Of a stretch of 64,000 nucleotides of DNA, positions 1 to 11,285 are shown piece after piece (positions within the stretch are counted from its first letter, which is position 1; each line of letters opens with the position of its first letter). Both the position numbers and the translations under genes were made by a program. The DNA comes from Colocasia esculenta (lineage: Eukaryota; Streptophyta; Magnoliopsida; Alismatales; Araceae): contig CM024755.1 of NCBI GenBank assembly GCA_014218235.1, positions 39,204,713 to 39,268,712 of the forward strand, in the 5' to 3' direction. A model generated the notes under the pieces. It was not told the origin of the DNA. It saw only the letters and a program-made list of their open reading frames with translations, and made no database searches.

Positions 1-280
1 GATACTTACCAATATTGGCTTGTTTGACCTTGGTATATTTCATGTACTTAAGACTTATGAAATATGTGTTAGAATTTTTTGATAGGGTTTTGTTTAGTTT
101 TGTTAATCACCAAAATACATATGTAATTAATTTAAATTACATGGGGACAAACTGATCATCACTTTTTGTCACGATCTTAGTGTCGAGGTTTTAAACCTCT
201 ACTCGTGGGACAAGTAGAGAAAAGCACTCTATTTAGCAGAGGGGTGAAGCTCCTGAAGGGAGATTCTTGGCGATTTGGTT
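1..280. other. unassigned repeat-like flank of element A
   Basis: AT-rich sequence with no convincing coding region. It continues, after removal of element A and one copy of its 5 bp duplication, into the sequence right of position 23031. It is therefore the insertion target of element A. The right-hand continuation resembles gypsy LTR sequence, so this is probably part of an old repeat, but I could not place it in a family. Confidence 0.4.
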
Positions 281-285
281 CGAAG

Positions 286-2213
286 TGTTGGATCGAAATG
301 GCAGATTGCATAGTCCTAGAGGGGGGGTGAATAGGACTTTTCTTGATTTTTGGAAATTCTTCTGAAAGAGAAATCACAACACTAAGTAGAGATGTTAGTG
401 CTTGGTGTGATATGTGTGATTCAAGTGAGAACTTGGCGGAAAACAATCACACAAAGAATTGCACAAGAGATTTATCCTGGTTCGAGCCTTCCCACATGGA
501 AGTCCTACATCCAGTCCTCAAGCCAACCACTTGAGATTTCACTAAACTGCCAATCTAATTTGGCATTCTCTCACCCTTGAGAGGAAATTACAAAACCCAC
601 TTGCTCCACAGCAAGTCTTCCCTAAACAGAGGTAAACAACACTGCCTTATGCAAAATGCCTTCCCTTCACAAGAGGGGTAAAGCAGAAACACTTCTGCAG
701 AAATACCAAAATGAAGGAGAAATAAAGGCTTGTGTGTTGACTCAAGAATGAGTACAGAACACACACTTTCCAGCAGGATAGAATAGATGAGAATTGAAAT
801 CTAAATCCTAGCTGAAGCTACTTGGGTGGTCTTCCAAAGAAGAGACAATTACAATTGCCACCCAATAAACAGATCTTCAGAAATCACTGAAGATGGGGCT
901 CTCAAACAGTTGCTGAACAGGAAGGCTTTTGAGAGCTTGCAAGATGAACTTTCAAAGAATTGTCTTCAAGAAACTTCAAAACTTGTTGTTTTTCTATTGC
1001 GTTCTTCATCTCTTTATAATTTTTTCAAACTAGCCGTTGAGGAAGATAGCCGTTGAAGTAAGATGGTTGTTGTAATCTAACCGTTTGAGAAGAGTCTTTA
1101 GGATCCTTTGGATCTTGGAACTTTTGTCCAGAGGTTCTGGAAATTTGCCTTTTCCCAAGGTCTTCATAGGCAGAAGCCGTTTGCTATAGCTAGAAGATAA
1201 GCTCTTTGATACTTGGGCTGAGCGGCCTATGTGCAACAATAAATGCCTGTATGAAAGGACAAGACAAAGACAAGAGTATATCCATACCTTTGTGGTAGGT
1301 GAGTCAGTGTAGTACAACAGAACAGTATGGAACCTAGTATTCTTAGTCCTTTTGGAAAGTAAGGCAAACAGACAGAAAGTTTAAGGTGTGGGTCTGTCAG
1401 TGGTAGGTGAGATTGTCAGATACAATGCGCCTAACTTCCACATAAATGCTTTGAGTCTTTGTAGAAGGAATAGTTTGAAATAAAAGATCATCAGAACCGT
1501 AAGCATTAAATGTATGTTCATATTTTGTTCCAGAGAAGTGACTCTGTGAAGATACTGAATTTTCTGTCACAAACTATATTAAAGAAATAATGATCTTATA
1601 GAATTTTGAAGATCCATATAATAAGCAGTCATAAACAAATTATTTTTATGCTAAAGAGAGATTACCATCAATCAGTAGAGATTTCATAACATTTAGAAAC
1701 TGACAGAAGTATACTGAAAAAGTACAAGTGTACAGCTGACAGTGTAGTCGAATTCAGTAGAACAGGTGATTCGATTCAAGAGGAATAGAGTGAGTCGAAT
1801 ACAGTATGTGAATCGAATACAGTGTAAAAGATGTGAATCGAATACAGTATAACATATGTGAATCGGAGATGTGAATCGAATACAATATAACATATGTGAA
1901 TCGAATACAATGTAAAAGATGTGAATCAAATACAGTATAACATATGTGAATCGGAGATGTGAATCGAATACAGTATAACATATGTGAATCGAATACAGTG
2001 TAAAAGATGTGAATCGAATACAGAGTGTAAAAGATGTGAATCGAATACAGTGTAAAATATGTGTACTTAGAAAAACTTTTGGTCTTTCAAAATGTTGAAA
2101 CTGATGAAATTTTGTAGTAGATCTATATCATGATACAGATAAAATATTTCATTTAAAGATTTGTCTTATCAAAATAATTGATTGTTTAAAGACTTATGAG
2201 GAGTTGCTCAACA
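286..2213 (-). repeat. 3' LTR of element A
   Basis: Begins TGTTGGATCG and ends GCTCAACA on the plus strand, and is a near-identical copy of 21100-23026. It is read on the minus strand, so U3 is at the right end. It contains a TATA-like stretch near 1011-1020, a tandem array near 1745-2062 and, near its left end, the C-rich motif (seen as CTAGAGGGGGGGTGAATAG on plus) that other copia LTRs in this window share. Apparent minus-strand ORFs inside it are artefacts of the tandem array. Confidence 0.93.
1745..2062. repeat. GAATCGAATAC tandem array in U3 of element A 3' LTR
   Basis: About a dozen imperfect copies of a unit built on GTGAATCGAATACAGT, followed by either ATAACATAT or GTAAAAGAT, giving a period near 24 bp, with some shorter units (GTGAATCGGAGAT). 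Each unit has a TCGA core. The same array occurs in the other LTR. It lies upstream of the putative TATA box in the sense of the element, where enhancer sequence is expected. Confidence 0.85.
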
Positions 2214-2228
2214 ATTCTCCCCCTTTTT
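2214..2228 (-). promoter_or_regulatory. polypurine tract of element A
   Basis: On the minus strand this reads AAAAAGGGGGAGAAT and directly abuts the LTR start TGTTGAGCAACTCC, the normal position for the plus-strand DNA primer. A second similar tract lies at 2358-2370. Confidence 0.9.
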
Positions 2229-2357
2229 GTTAATGACAAAAAATCTTTAAATGGTAGCTGATAGCCTGATATAGCAAGTAAATTGTTTGACAAAATTTTG
2301 CATTTTGCAGAAACAACTTTGCAGAAACAACTTTGAAAAAGTAGCTACCCTGCCTTT

Positions 2358-2370
2358 TCTCCCCCTTTGT
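2358..2370 (-). promoter_or_regulatory. second polypurine tract-like site of element A
   Basis: On the minus strand reads ACAAAGGGGGAGA, about 130 bp upstream of the primary tract. Extra polypurine tracts near the 3' LTR are known in Sireviruses; use of this one is inferred. Confidence 0.6.
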
Positions 2371-2486
2371 GGCATTAACATAAAGGAGAAACCAAGCACA
2401 AAGACAGGAGATAAAAGAAAGTAGTAAATGCCATATATAAAAGGAATGTTTGAAGATTACATAACTTGCAAAAAAAAAGAATGTTT

Positions 2487-4124
2487 TTAAGTAGTGCTGG
2501 AGGTGGGAAGATAAAGAGTTGGTGGAATTTTAGCCAAGAAAGGCTCTATGAGTTGCCAAAGTTTCAACTCATTGGACTGGAAAGTGTGGTTAAACTTGTC
2601 ATTATCCACCTCATATTTGGGATTGTTGTAAGGTAATTTCTTGGCTGATTTGATGTGGCGCCTTCTGTAAAAAGATCGTTTGTTGGCGGCTTTGTCATGG
2701 TCCAAGAGACACCTGATGTGCAGAGGAGTGAACTTCTTGGTGGCTGCCAAAGTGAAGAACTCATGAAGAGTGATATTCCAATATAGCCCACTTGAGATAG
2801 CTGCATCCTTGGCCTGATAATAATATAGATACCTCTGTGCCCATTTGAGGCCAATGTGCTTTCTCAAATCAAGAAGACTCTTGGAGTGATAATCATTGAG
2901 GGGGAGTGCTAGAGTTCTACACTGAGCATGGTGTTCAGGATAGGCTTTTTCCCATAGATGAGGAGGGAATCGTTCAGACTCAGCAAAGCTTATCTGAAGA
3001 TCAAGAAGGTTCTTCTGAAACTTGTGCATGTTCAAAAAGATGAACCTCTGAAAACTGAGCTTGGACTGATACTTGATCTTGAATCTTGTGGAGATTCTGA
3101 TGAATCTGTTGAAGATGGTTTCACCAAAGGCACCTTTGTAGAAGATAGCTCCTATAAGGGGAGGATGAAGATTGGGCAAAAGATCTGCTTGCATAGAAGG
3201 GACCACTGGCCTTGGTCCTCTTAGGAGCATATCATATTGGCCTTTGGAGACATCATGCAGACCGAGCTTGTACCTTTCAAAGTTGAAGGCTTTCATGGCA
3301 GTAAATTTGGCCTGAGAATCTCTAAGGAGAGCGCCAAAAAGTACATGAAATTGAAGGGATAGATGAGTGTAGAGCTTGAGCTGGTGGTTCCTGGATTGAG
3401 CTTCCTGAAATCTCAAGGCTTCCTCAGGATGAAGATGAACAAACTCTTGAGGAGTCAGATAATGACTCTTCTGAGAGACAGTTTGAAGATCAGAAATGGA
3501 AACTTGAGATGTTTTGATCAAAGATGGAAGCCAGTGTTCAAAAGTGAAACCTGGCATGTCATGAATCTCAAGAAAGGCCCTGATTTGAAGATATTCTCTA
3601 AATAGAGCCATGAATTCAGGGGAATGGTAGACAAATGCATACCAGAAAGGAGGAAGAAGTAGAGCTGGTTTGTCTGCCATTTTAGGACCACGGGAAGCTG
3701 GAAGTCTGAGACTTGGAACCATATCAAGGATTTGTAAGTGAGGTTGCTGAGAACCTGGTTTGAGGGGCAAAGCTGAATAAAAAGGTGGAGGTTGAGTGGA
3801 CAGATTCATTGCAAAAGCCCTAAGAGGCTTGATTGGGTATTTTAAAGGATATGTGGAGAATTTGATATTTTTGAGAACTAGATCTACTGGGGGGCTAGAT
3901 AGAGGTAGATCCTGTGAAATGATTGAACCAGAGGGAATACTTGAAGAGGTGGCTGGAGGAGTAGCTTCTGGAGGATTGTCAGAAGGAGGGGTAGGTGAGG
4001 TAGGCCTGGAAGGAGAGTAACAGATAGGATGGCCATCTTTGACTAGGCTTCTCTTAACCTCTCTTAAAGGTGTGAAGCTCGGAGGCCTGATGAGGTCTCT
4101 TTCCAAGAGATACAACTTCCTCAA
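2487..4124 (-). CDS. second accessory ORF of element A (545 codons, function unknown)
   Basis: A long uninterrupted frame lies between the site of element B and the 3' LTR of element A. It opens at a TTG, with a TAG three codons upstream, so the true N terminus lies further upstream or the frame has shifted. Residues 25-65 are rich in Pro and Ser. The rest looks globular and rich in Leu, Phe, His and aromatic residues, with basic clusters near residues 460-490. I see no signal peptide, no clear membrane segment, no zinc finger and no polymerase or protease motif. I do not recognise the family. Because it lies beyond pol in a Sirevirus-like element it occupies the place of the so-called env-like gene, but nothing in it looks like an envelope protein. 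Upstream, after a stop, the Gln/Pro-rich tail of the 14297-15631 ORF leads towards it, so the two may once have formed one product. Confidence 0.7.
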   Translation of the reverse strand: MRKLYLLERDLIRPPSFTPLREVKRSLVKDGHPICYSPSRPTSPTPPSDNPPEATPPATSSSIPSGSIISQDLPLSSPPVDLVLKNIKFSTYPLKYPIKPLRAFAMNLSTQPPPFYSALPLKPGSQQPHLQILDMVPSLRLPASRGPKMADKPALLLPPFWYAFVYHSPEFMALFREYLQIRAFLEIHDMPGFTFEHWLPSLIKTSQVSISDLQTVSQKSHYLTPQEFVHLHPEEALRFQEAQSRNHQLKLYTHLSLQFHVLFGALLRDSQAKFTAMKAFNFERYKLGLHDVSKGQYDMLLRGPRPVVPSMQADLLPNLHPPLIGAIFYKGAFGETIFNRFIRISTRFKIKYQSKLSFQRFIFLNMHKFQKNLLDLQISFAESERFPPHLWEKAYPEHHAQCRTLALPLNDYHSKSLLDLRKHIGLKWAQRYLYYYQAKDAAISSGLYWNITLHEFFTLAATKKFTPLHIRCLLDHDKAANKRSFYRRRHIKSAKKLPYNNPKYEVDNDKFNHTFQSNELKLWQLIEPFLAKIPPTLYLPTSSTT

Positions 4125-4509
4125 CTGCTGCTACTTCTGGCTGCTGATCAGCCACTGATTCCTGCTGCTGATCTTGATGCTGCTTTTGCTGGGGTTGATA
4201 TACAACCATTGCTAGGTGATCTTTGGGAGCATGCTCCTGCTCCTGTTGGAGAACATCTTATGAGGGTGTTGGGTTTTCCATATATCATGTTTTTGATGAT
4301 CACATTAATATCCTTGAACATTTATTTAATGCAAAATTGATGTGCTAACTAACATGAAAAACACCATGAAAGTGATTGAGTTAAACATTGCTAAATCATA
4401 CAATGTATATCACTAACAATGTATTTGCATGTAGGTCATGAAAGATGGAGCATTGAAGAGGCATTGAAGAGATGAGAAAATAGCATAAAAAACTGTCAAA
4501 GAGGTGCAC

Positions 4510-4788
4510 CTGTCGACAGATGCAATGTACCTGTCGACAGATTCACATAGTCATTCCAAGATAGAACTCAGGTTTGCATCTCTGAGTGCACCTGTCGACA
4601 GATGCAATGTACCTGTCGACAGATTCACACAGTCAACCCAGGACAGAACTCAGGTTTTCTATTCCTGAGTGCACCTGTCGACAGATGCAAATTGCCTGTC
4701 GACAGATACACTCAGAAACTCAATTTTCTAAAACCCAGTTCTCAGCCTGAGTGCGCCTGTCGACAGATGTAAGTGCACCTGTCGACAG
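4510..4788. repeat. eight-copy CTGTCGACAG palindrome array
   Basis: Perfect 10 bp palindromes start at 4510, 4531, 4592, 4613, 4675, 4696, 4757 and 4779. They form four pairs. Members of a pair are 21-22 bp apart and pairs repeat every 82-83 bp, embedded in a larger tandem unit containing GAGTGCAC and ACTCAGGTTT. All lie upstream of the TATA box. The same array recurs at about 13050-13330. Confidence 0.95.
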
Positions 4789-4873
4789 ACGACAGAAACA
4801 TGAGATTTAGAGTTTCCAAATCCGGCCCCACTTGGGTGTTTCCTTCCTCCACGACCCCCACCTTTACCTAACA

Positions 4874-4883
4874 CTATATAAGC
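4874..4883 (+). promoter_or_regulatory. TATA box of element B LTR
   Basis: CTATATAAGC, 86 bp downstream of the last palindrome. Transcription would start near 4905, making about 640 bp of U3 and 710 bp of R-U5. A twin lies at 13414-13423 in the 3' LTR. Confidence 0.7.
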
Positions 4884-5620
4884 ATCCTTTTGGAGCCAAA
4901 TTCGCAGAGAGCAGCCTCCCAACCAAGAGCCTCCAAGGGACCAAGAGGAAAAGCCCCAAATTGCTGCTCTGCTTCAACTTTCTGCCCAGATCGTTGTGGA
5001 ATCGCCATCCATGCGAAGTTGAAGCCGGATCGTCATCAATTCAACTTTCTACATCGATCAATCTACATCCAATCGAAGTTTGAAGAGCGTTTGGACGATC
5101 CACGAGAAGAATTCCAACTGGATTTGTTCCCCAACTCTAAATTCTTCTCCATTTCACAATTTCCATTTCATTGTGTGTGTGTGGTTGTGTTTCGAGCATC
5201 CCTTGTGCTTGATTCACGAATTTGTGGTTGTTCTGATCGTGGTTCATCAGACAACGTGTGTGTGGTTGAGTTGTTGTGTTGAACTCGCTCATAAGCAGTC
5301 GTTTCTGCGTGTGTGTGTGGACGGTGGATGTAGGATACACGAGTTGTGTACTCCGAACCACCTTAAATCATCGTGTTCTGTGTTTGTTTGCATTTTGCGA
5401 TAGATGATTGGTAGGCACAGTGTTCATACGCACGTTTAATTCCCTGTTTTCAAAACATCAACTCAAGCTTTCTTAATCTCAATCAAATTCCAATCAAGTT
5501 TCAATTGAGATTGCTGTAGGACCGAAAAGAAGCCATCAGTAATTTAGAATTTTCCGTAATCTATTCAACCCCCCCCCCCTCTAGATTACCACATCGTGTT
5601 ATTCCGCATAACCCTTCAAT

Positions 5621-5631
5621 TGGTATCAGAG
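5621..5631 (+). promoter_or_regulatory. primer binding site of element B
   Basis: TGGTATCAGAG two bases after the LTR end. It is complementary to the 3' end of plant initiator methionine tRNA, as is usual for copia elements; the match decays after 11 bases. Confidence 0.88.
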
Positions 5632-5639
5632 AACGGTTT

Positions 5640-6117
5640 CTCCGATTTAGATGCGGTTTTGGGTGCTAAAATACATGTAACCAGGCATGTAATCAGGCAT
5701 GGGTTAGGATATCAACCTGTCAAACAAAAGAAAATAGGAGAATCATTGATCACTTCCTTTGTTGATCCTAGCCCAAGCACAAGCAAGCATGTTCCCACAA
5801 AGCTTAAAACAAGTCAATCTCAAACCAAAACATTGCAACCCAAACAAAAGAAAAAGCCACCTGTCAACAGATGGAATGGTGCCTGTCGACAGGCAAGAAC
5901 AACTTCAACCAATAAACAGTCTATCAAGCAATAATCAATTGAAAAGAAAGTTCCTTCATGCAATGTGTGTAAAAAGATTGGTCATGGTGAAAAACAATGC
6001 TGGAATAATCCGAAGAAACAGAAATTCAAACAAGTTTGGATTCCTAAGCATTTACTCTATTGCATGAATGAAATTTTGGGACCCAAAGTAATTTGGGTAC
6101 CAAAACCTCTTGTCTGA
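5640..6117 (+). pseudogene. gag remnant of element B (C-terminal zinc-knuckle part)
   Basis: Only about 440 bp separates the primer site from pol, whereas gag in element A is 1.7 kb. What remains is a Lys/Gln/Ser-rich tail, a TAA at 5932-5934 and then, in the same frame, one CCHC zinc knuckle (C-x2-C-x4-H-x4-C) at about 5965-6007, followed by the Trp-Val-Pro-Lys stretch that closes Sirevirus gag before protease. Most of gag, including the capsid-like part, has been deleted, so element B could not assemble particles alone. Confidence 0.75.
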
Positions 6118-9100
6118 TCCACATATGCAGGAATGCCTAGTAGCCCAACATCAAAACAAATGGTACTTAGATAGCGGCTGTTCGAGGCACATGACGGGCG
6201 ACAAAGCTAAATTTTTTTTCCTAGTGGAGAAAGACGGAGGACAAGTCATTTTTGGAGGTAACAACAAAGGCCAAATCATTGGCACAGGTAATGTTGGTAA
6301 GTGTCCCTCCAATTCAATTGAAAATGTACTGTTGGTTGATGGCCTTAATCACAACTTGCTTAGCATAAGTCAATTGTGTGATAGAGGTCACAACGTCATG
6401 TTTGAATCAAATTCATGTCAAATTGTTGATAAAGAAACAGGAAGTGTAAAATTTTCTGGAAAAATAGTGAATAACATTTACTTAGTTGACTTAGATGATC
6501 CAAAAAATGACAACTTGTGTCTTGTTGCAAATAGACAGGATGAATTGACCTTGTGGCATCGTAGGCTTGGCCATGCGAGCTACAACGTGTTGCACAAGAT
6601 CATGAAGCTCAAATTGGTAAGTGGACTTCCTGACATTTCTTTTAACAACAATGAAAGTTTTTGTGATGCATGTGCACAGGGAAAACAGACCCGGAAGTCT
6701 TTCAAATCTAAAGCACCGGTAAGTACATCTAAACCATATGAACTGTTGCACATGGACATTTTTGGACCAACCAGAACTTTAAGTCTCAATGGCAAATGTT
6801 TTGGTTTTGTCATTGTAGATGATTTTTCTAGGTTCACATGGGTCAAATTCTTGGCACACAAAAGTGAAACACTTACAATCTTCCAAGAATTCTTTAACAA
6901 GATTGAGCATGGCAATGTGAATAAAATATGCTCAATCCGCACCGATCACGGGGGAGAATTTGATAACAATGCATTTTCTGATTTTTGCAGGCACCAAGGG
7001 ATTGAACATATGTTCTCTTCCCCAAGGACTCCAGAACAAAATGGAGTAGTGGAGAGGAAAAACAGAACATTGGTGGAAATGGCTCGCACTCTTCTAGTTG
7101 AAGGCCAACTCTCCAAAAGCTTTTGGGCAGAAGCAGTGAACACTTCGTGCTACATTCTAAACAGAGCCATGGTAAGACCTGTGATAAAGAAAACCCCCTA
7201 CCAGTTGTTGAAAGGTAAGAAACCCAACCTTGGGTACTTCCGAGTTTTTGGCTCAAAGGTATTTATTCATAACAATGATAAATCTGATTTAGATAAATTT
7301 GAAGCCAAAAGTGATCAAGGTGTTTTTCTAGGCTACTCAGAACACTCTAGGGCATATAGGGTGTTTAACAATAAAACACGCACTGTGGAAGAAACTCCAC
7401 GTGTCGTTTTTTATGAGACTTATGCCAAATCTAACAGCTTGAATGTTAACATAACTGAAAAAGAGGATGAAGGAACATCGCTTAAGGATCTACAAGTCAA
7501 AGCAAAAGACAAATCTGAAGAAGATTCAAAGACCAAAGGTGGATATCTTCACAGGGACTACGATGAAGATGATGAAAGAGCATTCAGAAAACAAGATGAA
7601 ACACTTGAAGAGAATCCACCAGAAAGTGAACCTCCTGAAGAACGACATTCACAAGATCAAATTCCTCAAGGACAAGATACTCCCGGCCCTTCAACAATCA
7701 CAAATGTGAGGTATTCCAAAGATCACCCACTTGATGATGTGATAGGTAGTTTAAATGACTCTGTTCAAACAAGGTCTCAAGTAAGACAAATAATTGAACA
7801 TGATCTTTTTGCTTTTGTTTCTCAAGTGGAACCCAAAAATGTTGAAGAAGCCTTAAAAGATAACTCGTGGATTGATGCTATGCATGAGGAACTTGGTCAA
7901 TTTCAAAGAAATAATGTATGGAGTTTAGTTCCTAGAACCCCTGAAATCTCTATCATAGGAACTAGATAGGTGTTTAGGAATAAACTTAATGAAGAAGGAA
8001 AAGTGGTCAGAAATAAAGCAAGACTCGTTGCAAAAGGATATAGTCAAGAATTTGGTGTAGATTTTGAAGAATCCTTTGCTCCTGTAGCCAGGTTAGAAGC
8101 AGTCAGAATTTTATTGGCATATGCATGCTCCCATAAGTTCAAACTTTATCAAATGGATGTTAAAACTGCTTTCTTAAATGGCTATATCAAAGAAGAAGTC
8201 TATGTCTCTCAACCACCAGGTTTTGAAAATTCTGAAATGCCTAACCATGTGTATAAATTGCACAAAGCTCTTTATGGTTTGAAACAGGCACCTCGAGCTT
8301 AGTATGATAGACTAAGCAATTTTCTGGTAAGCAAAAACTACTCAAGAGGTAAAGTGGACCAAACTCTCTTCACTAAGAAAGTTCGCAATCACATGAATGT
8401 TGTTCAAGTTTATGTGGACGATATTATGTTTGGTTCAACTAACCCTTCACTGTGTGAAGAATTTTCTAAACATATGCACAGTGAATTTGAGATGAGTCTA
8501 ATGGGGGAGCTTCAATTCTTTCTTGGTTTGCAAGTGAAACAACATAAAGACGGATTCTTCATAAATCAAGAAAAATATGTCAAAGAGCTTCTCAAACGAT
8601 TTCAATTTGAGCAAGCTAAACCGGCCTCCACCCCAATGAGCACAAGCATCAAATTGGAAAATGATGAGAAAGGTAAACCGGTAGATGCAAAGCACTTCCG
8701 AGGTATGATTGGCTCACTCCTTTAACTTACTGCAAGTAGACCGGATATACAATTTAGTGTTTGCCTTTGTGCTAGATATCAATCTAGTCCAAAGGAAAGC
8801 CATTTAATTGCAGTCAAGAGAATTTTCCGATATCTCTCAGGCACATGCAATTTGGGTTTTTGGTACCCAGCAGGCAGTAGTTTTGATTTGATCTCATATT
8901 CTGATGCTGATTATGTTGGATGTAAAATTGATAGAAGAAGCACTAGTGGATATTGCCAATTCCTTGGCGGTTGCATGGTTTCGTGGGCATCCAAGAAACA
9001 ACACTCGGTTGCACTCTCCACTGCAGAGGTAGAATATGTCGCTGCAGGAAGTTGTGCAGCTCAAGTGTTGTGGATCAAAAGTCAGTTAGCTGACTATAAT

Positions 9101-9355
9101 GTTGAAATTGGATGCACACCTATCCTATGTGACAACACAAGTGCTATCAACCTTTCAAAAAACCCTATCCAACACTCAAGGACTAAACACATAGAAATCC
9201 GTCATCATTTCTTGAGAGATGAAGTTGCCAATAAAACCTTGGAACTTAATTTCATTCCCACAGAAAAACAATTGGCTGACATTTTCACCAAACCCTTGTC
9301 TGAAGATAGATTCACATCCTTAAGAAGAGAATTAGGTTTGTGTAAAATGCAATGA
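6110..9355 (+). pseudogene. pol of element B: protease, integrase, RT, RNase H (broken)
   Basis: A copia polyprotein in domain order. First comes a protease with Trp-Tyr-Leu-Asp-Ser-Gly. Next is the GAG-pre-integrase zinc region (Leu-Trp-His-Arg-Arg-Leu-Gly-His, then Cys-x2-Cys). The integrase core keeps its DDE residues (HMDIFGP, RTDHGGEF, NGVVERK). The RT has the YVDD box near 8411-8422, and RNase H has SDADYVG and AEVEYVA. In-frame stops interrupt it at 7967-7969 (TAG at a position where the family has Trp), 8300-8302 (TAG, also at a Trp position) and 8723-8725 (TAA, at a Tyr position). Apart from these single-base stops the frame is open, so decay is recent. It normally copies and integrates the element inside cytoplasmic particles. 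Confidence 0.93.
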
Positions 9356-11285
9356 AACTAACTATCCCTATTGGGGTACATGCTCTTTATGTGTGAATGA
9401 CTATGTGGTATATCAAATGTTGAACTGTGGAAGAACAAGTTCGGCTTGTTTGGAAACTATCATCATGCGTGAGAAAATATTCTCCGCCAAGTATCCATAG
9501 TCCCATTGCATATAAAGGTCCTGTACTTCACATAGGATTTTTAGTTTCCTTACATTTTATCATGTTAACTCCATGAAACAATGCTTTTTCTGTGATCATG
9601 TGCTTGTGTATGACTTTCTTTAAATGATCATGTTTGTCTTGTATTAAATGCTTGTGTGAATCCTTGCTTAGATGTTGTGTCAACACGTGCACACACTATG
9701 GGGGAGTGAGTTAAGGATAGATGAGTATTTTCTTGAGGAAACTCTTCCTACATCTCCTTGTTGAATTCTCACTTCCTTGAACTCAATGTGCACTCAAACT
9801 GAAACCAGAAAAATCCACTCTGTTCATATCTGTCGACAGACACATTCCATATGTCGACATGCACACTCAGATTTGCTCTGACTGAAACTTCAATTCTTCA
9901 GTCTGTGTGCATCTGTCGACAGACAGATTCCTGCTGTCGACAGATACACACATTCTCACTTTTTTCTCATTCCTTCTTCATACTTTTCAAGAAAGTGTTC
10001 ATTACTTGATTTGAAGGTAAACATTGGATTGTTTTGTGAAATATAACCTTTCATATCCACTTCATGTCAAAGTTGTGACCCAACTCTAAATGATGTTTGA
10101 TGCAACACTTGATTGAGGTCTTTTTAGATCATTTTGAACACAATAAGCAAACCAAATGATTTTTAAACATCTCCTTTGAATAACACCCTTGTCTTTAAAC
10201 ATGAATCCAAAATGATTTGAAAAATCAGAAGGTTCTTGAATTTAATGTTCTACATTATCTCTTGCCTAAAGAAATCTCATGTACTTGACGAAAAGTAAAA
10301 ACAAAATAAAAGGGAGAAAAGCTACCTATTTCTACGCTTAAATCAAAAAATTATCTTTCATTTATGGGATGGAGGTAGAGCAATGATGAAAATCACTAAG
10401 TAACCGGGGACATGGGCATCACCAATGTCGGTCTTCGCGTCAAAATGTTGTTTCATTATCTCTATACAATGGCTTGATGGACACTCACATTGAGTAACTG
10501 GGGGTATTGGCATCACAAATGTCTACCTTCACATGAAAAAGTGAAAGTGCTCCTCATTGCCACTCTTTTCCATCTTCGTTGTTTAAAGATTCTAATATCA
10601 CACCAGAAATAGAGTGAAGCCTCCGAAAAACTTTTTATGTCAAGTCCAATGTGCTTCTTATGGGTAAGATGTTCTTGTAGCCATCTAATTCAACTGTCTT
10701 CTGACTATCATCTCTATTTAGATGCATATTTTTCTTCAACGGCCTTAATCAAAAGAGTTATTTAATTTTCACTAGTTATTGTGAAATGTGTTCTTCATGA
10801 TCTAATTAAAGAACTTATCGGTTTTAATTCAAAATCATTTTAGAATTGTGTCATGTCTTCATCATAATGGATATGAATTTTTATCTTGTACATACACCTA
10901 TTTTACCTTAAAACACAAAATGAACACTTGTCCCTTTGAAAAATCTTGTCAAAAATCAAGTTTTAGCCAAAAAGGGGTTATCTGTCGACAGATAGATTGT
11001 CATCTGTCGACAGACGACGGCCCAGATCCATTTTTGAAGCAAACCCTCACGCCGGTTCAAGTCTTTTGTGTGGGGCCTCTTTTTTAAAACCCTTCTCAAC
11101 CTATTCTAAGGCCTCCTACGACCACTTCTCACCATTCCCCTCTCATTTCCTCCTCCTCTTCTCCAAACCCCTCTCTTTCCCCTTCCGGGCTCAAGATCCG
11201 CTCCGTCTCTGACGATCCTGCTGCTCCTCATCTGGGATCCCTCCACTCTCCTTTCCCAAACGCCATTCTCACCCTCCTACTTGAG
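9356..11285 (+). other. spacer between pol and accessory ORF of element B
   Basis: Non-coding stretch of 1.9 kb. It holds further CTGTCGACAG copies near 9912, 9935, 10981 and 11003, with degenerate ones near 9830-9860, so the LTR motif also occurs inside the element. Two imperfect 41 bp direct repeats start near 10401 and 10494. A C- and T-rich leader at about 11070-11280 precedes the accessory ORF and could be its 5' UTR. No other coding signal was seen. Confidence 0.6.

Larger units (their letters stand above)
4267..5618 (+). repeat. 5' LTR of element B
   Basis: Starts TGTTGGGTTTTCC and ends AACCCTTCA. In order it holds the CTGTCGACAG palindrome array (4510-4788), a TATA box (4874-4883), a leader, and near the end a run of C flanked by CTATTCAA and CTCTAGA, the conserved U5 motif of copia LTRs in this window. 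Short ORFs here are not supported as genes. Confidence 0.93.

Noticed and set aside
1693..1981. Minus-strand ORFs of 75-78 codons rich in Ile, Tyr, Cys and Phe (also at 22506-22794)
   Set aside because: They are translations of the tandem GAATCGAATAC array in the LTRs; the repeating peptide follows the repeat and has no start context or homology.
2487..4124. Calling the 545-codon ORF an envelope gene
   Set aside because: Position fits, but no signal peptide, membrane anchor or cysteine pattern is visible.
4832..5403. ORFs of 83-130 codons in the element B LTRs (also near 13372-13955)
   Set aside because: They lie in R-U5, recur in both LTRs, overlap each other in different frames and end without relation to any domain. 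Probably leader sequence.
6110..9355. Stop codons in pol as programmed readthrough
   Set aside because: They fall inside conserved catalytic domains at varied positions, not at a gag-pol boundary, and fit point mutations.
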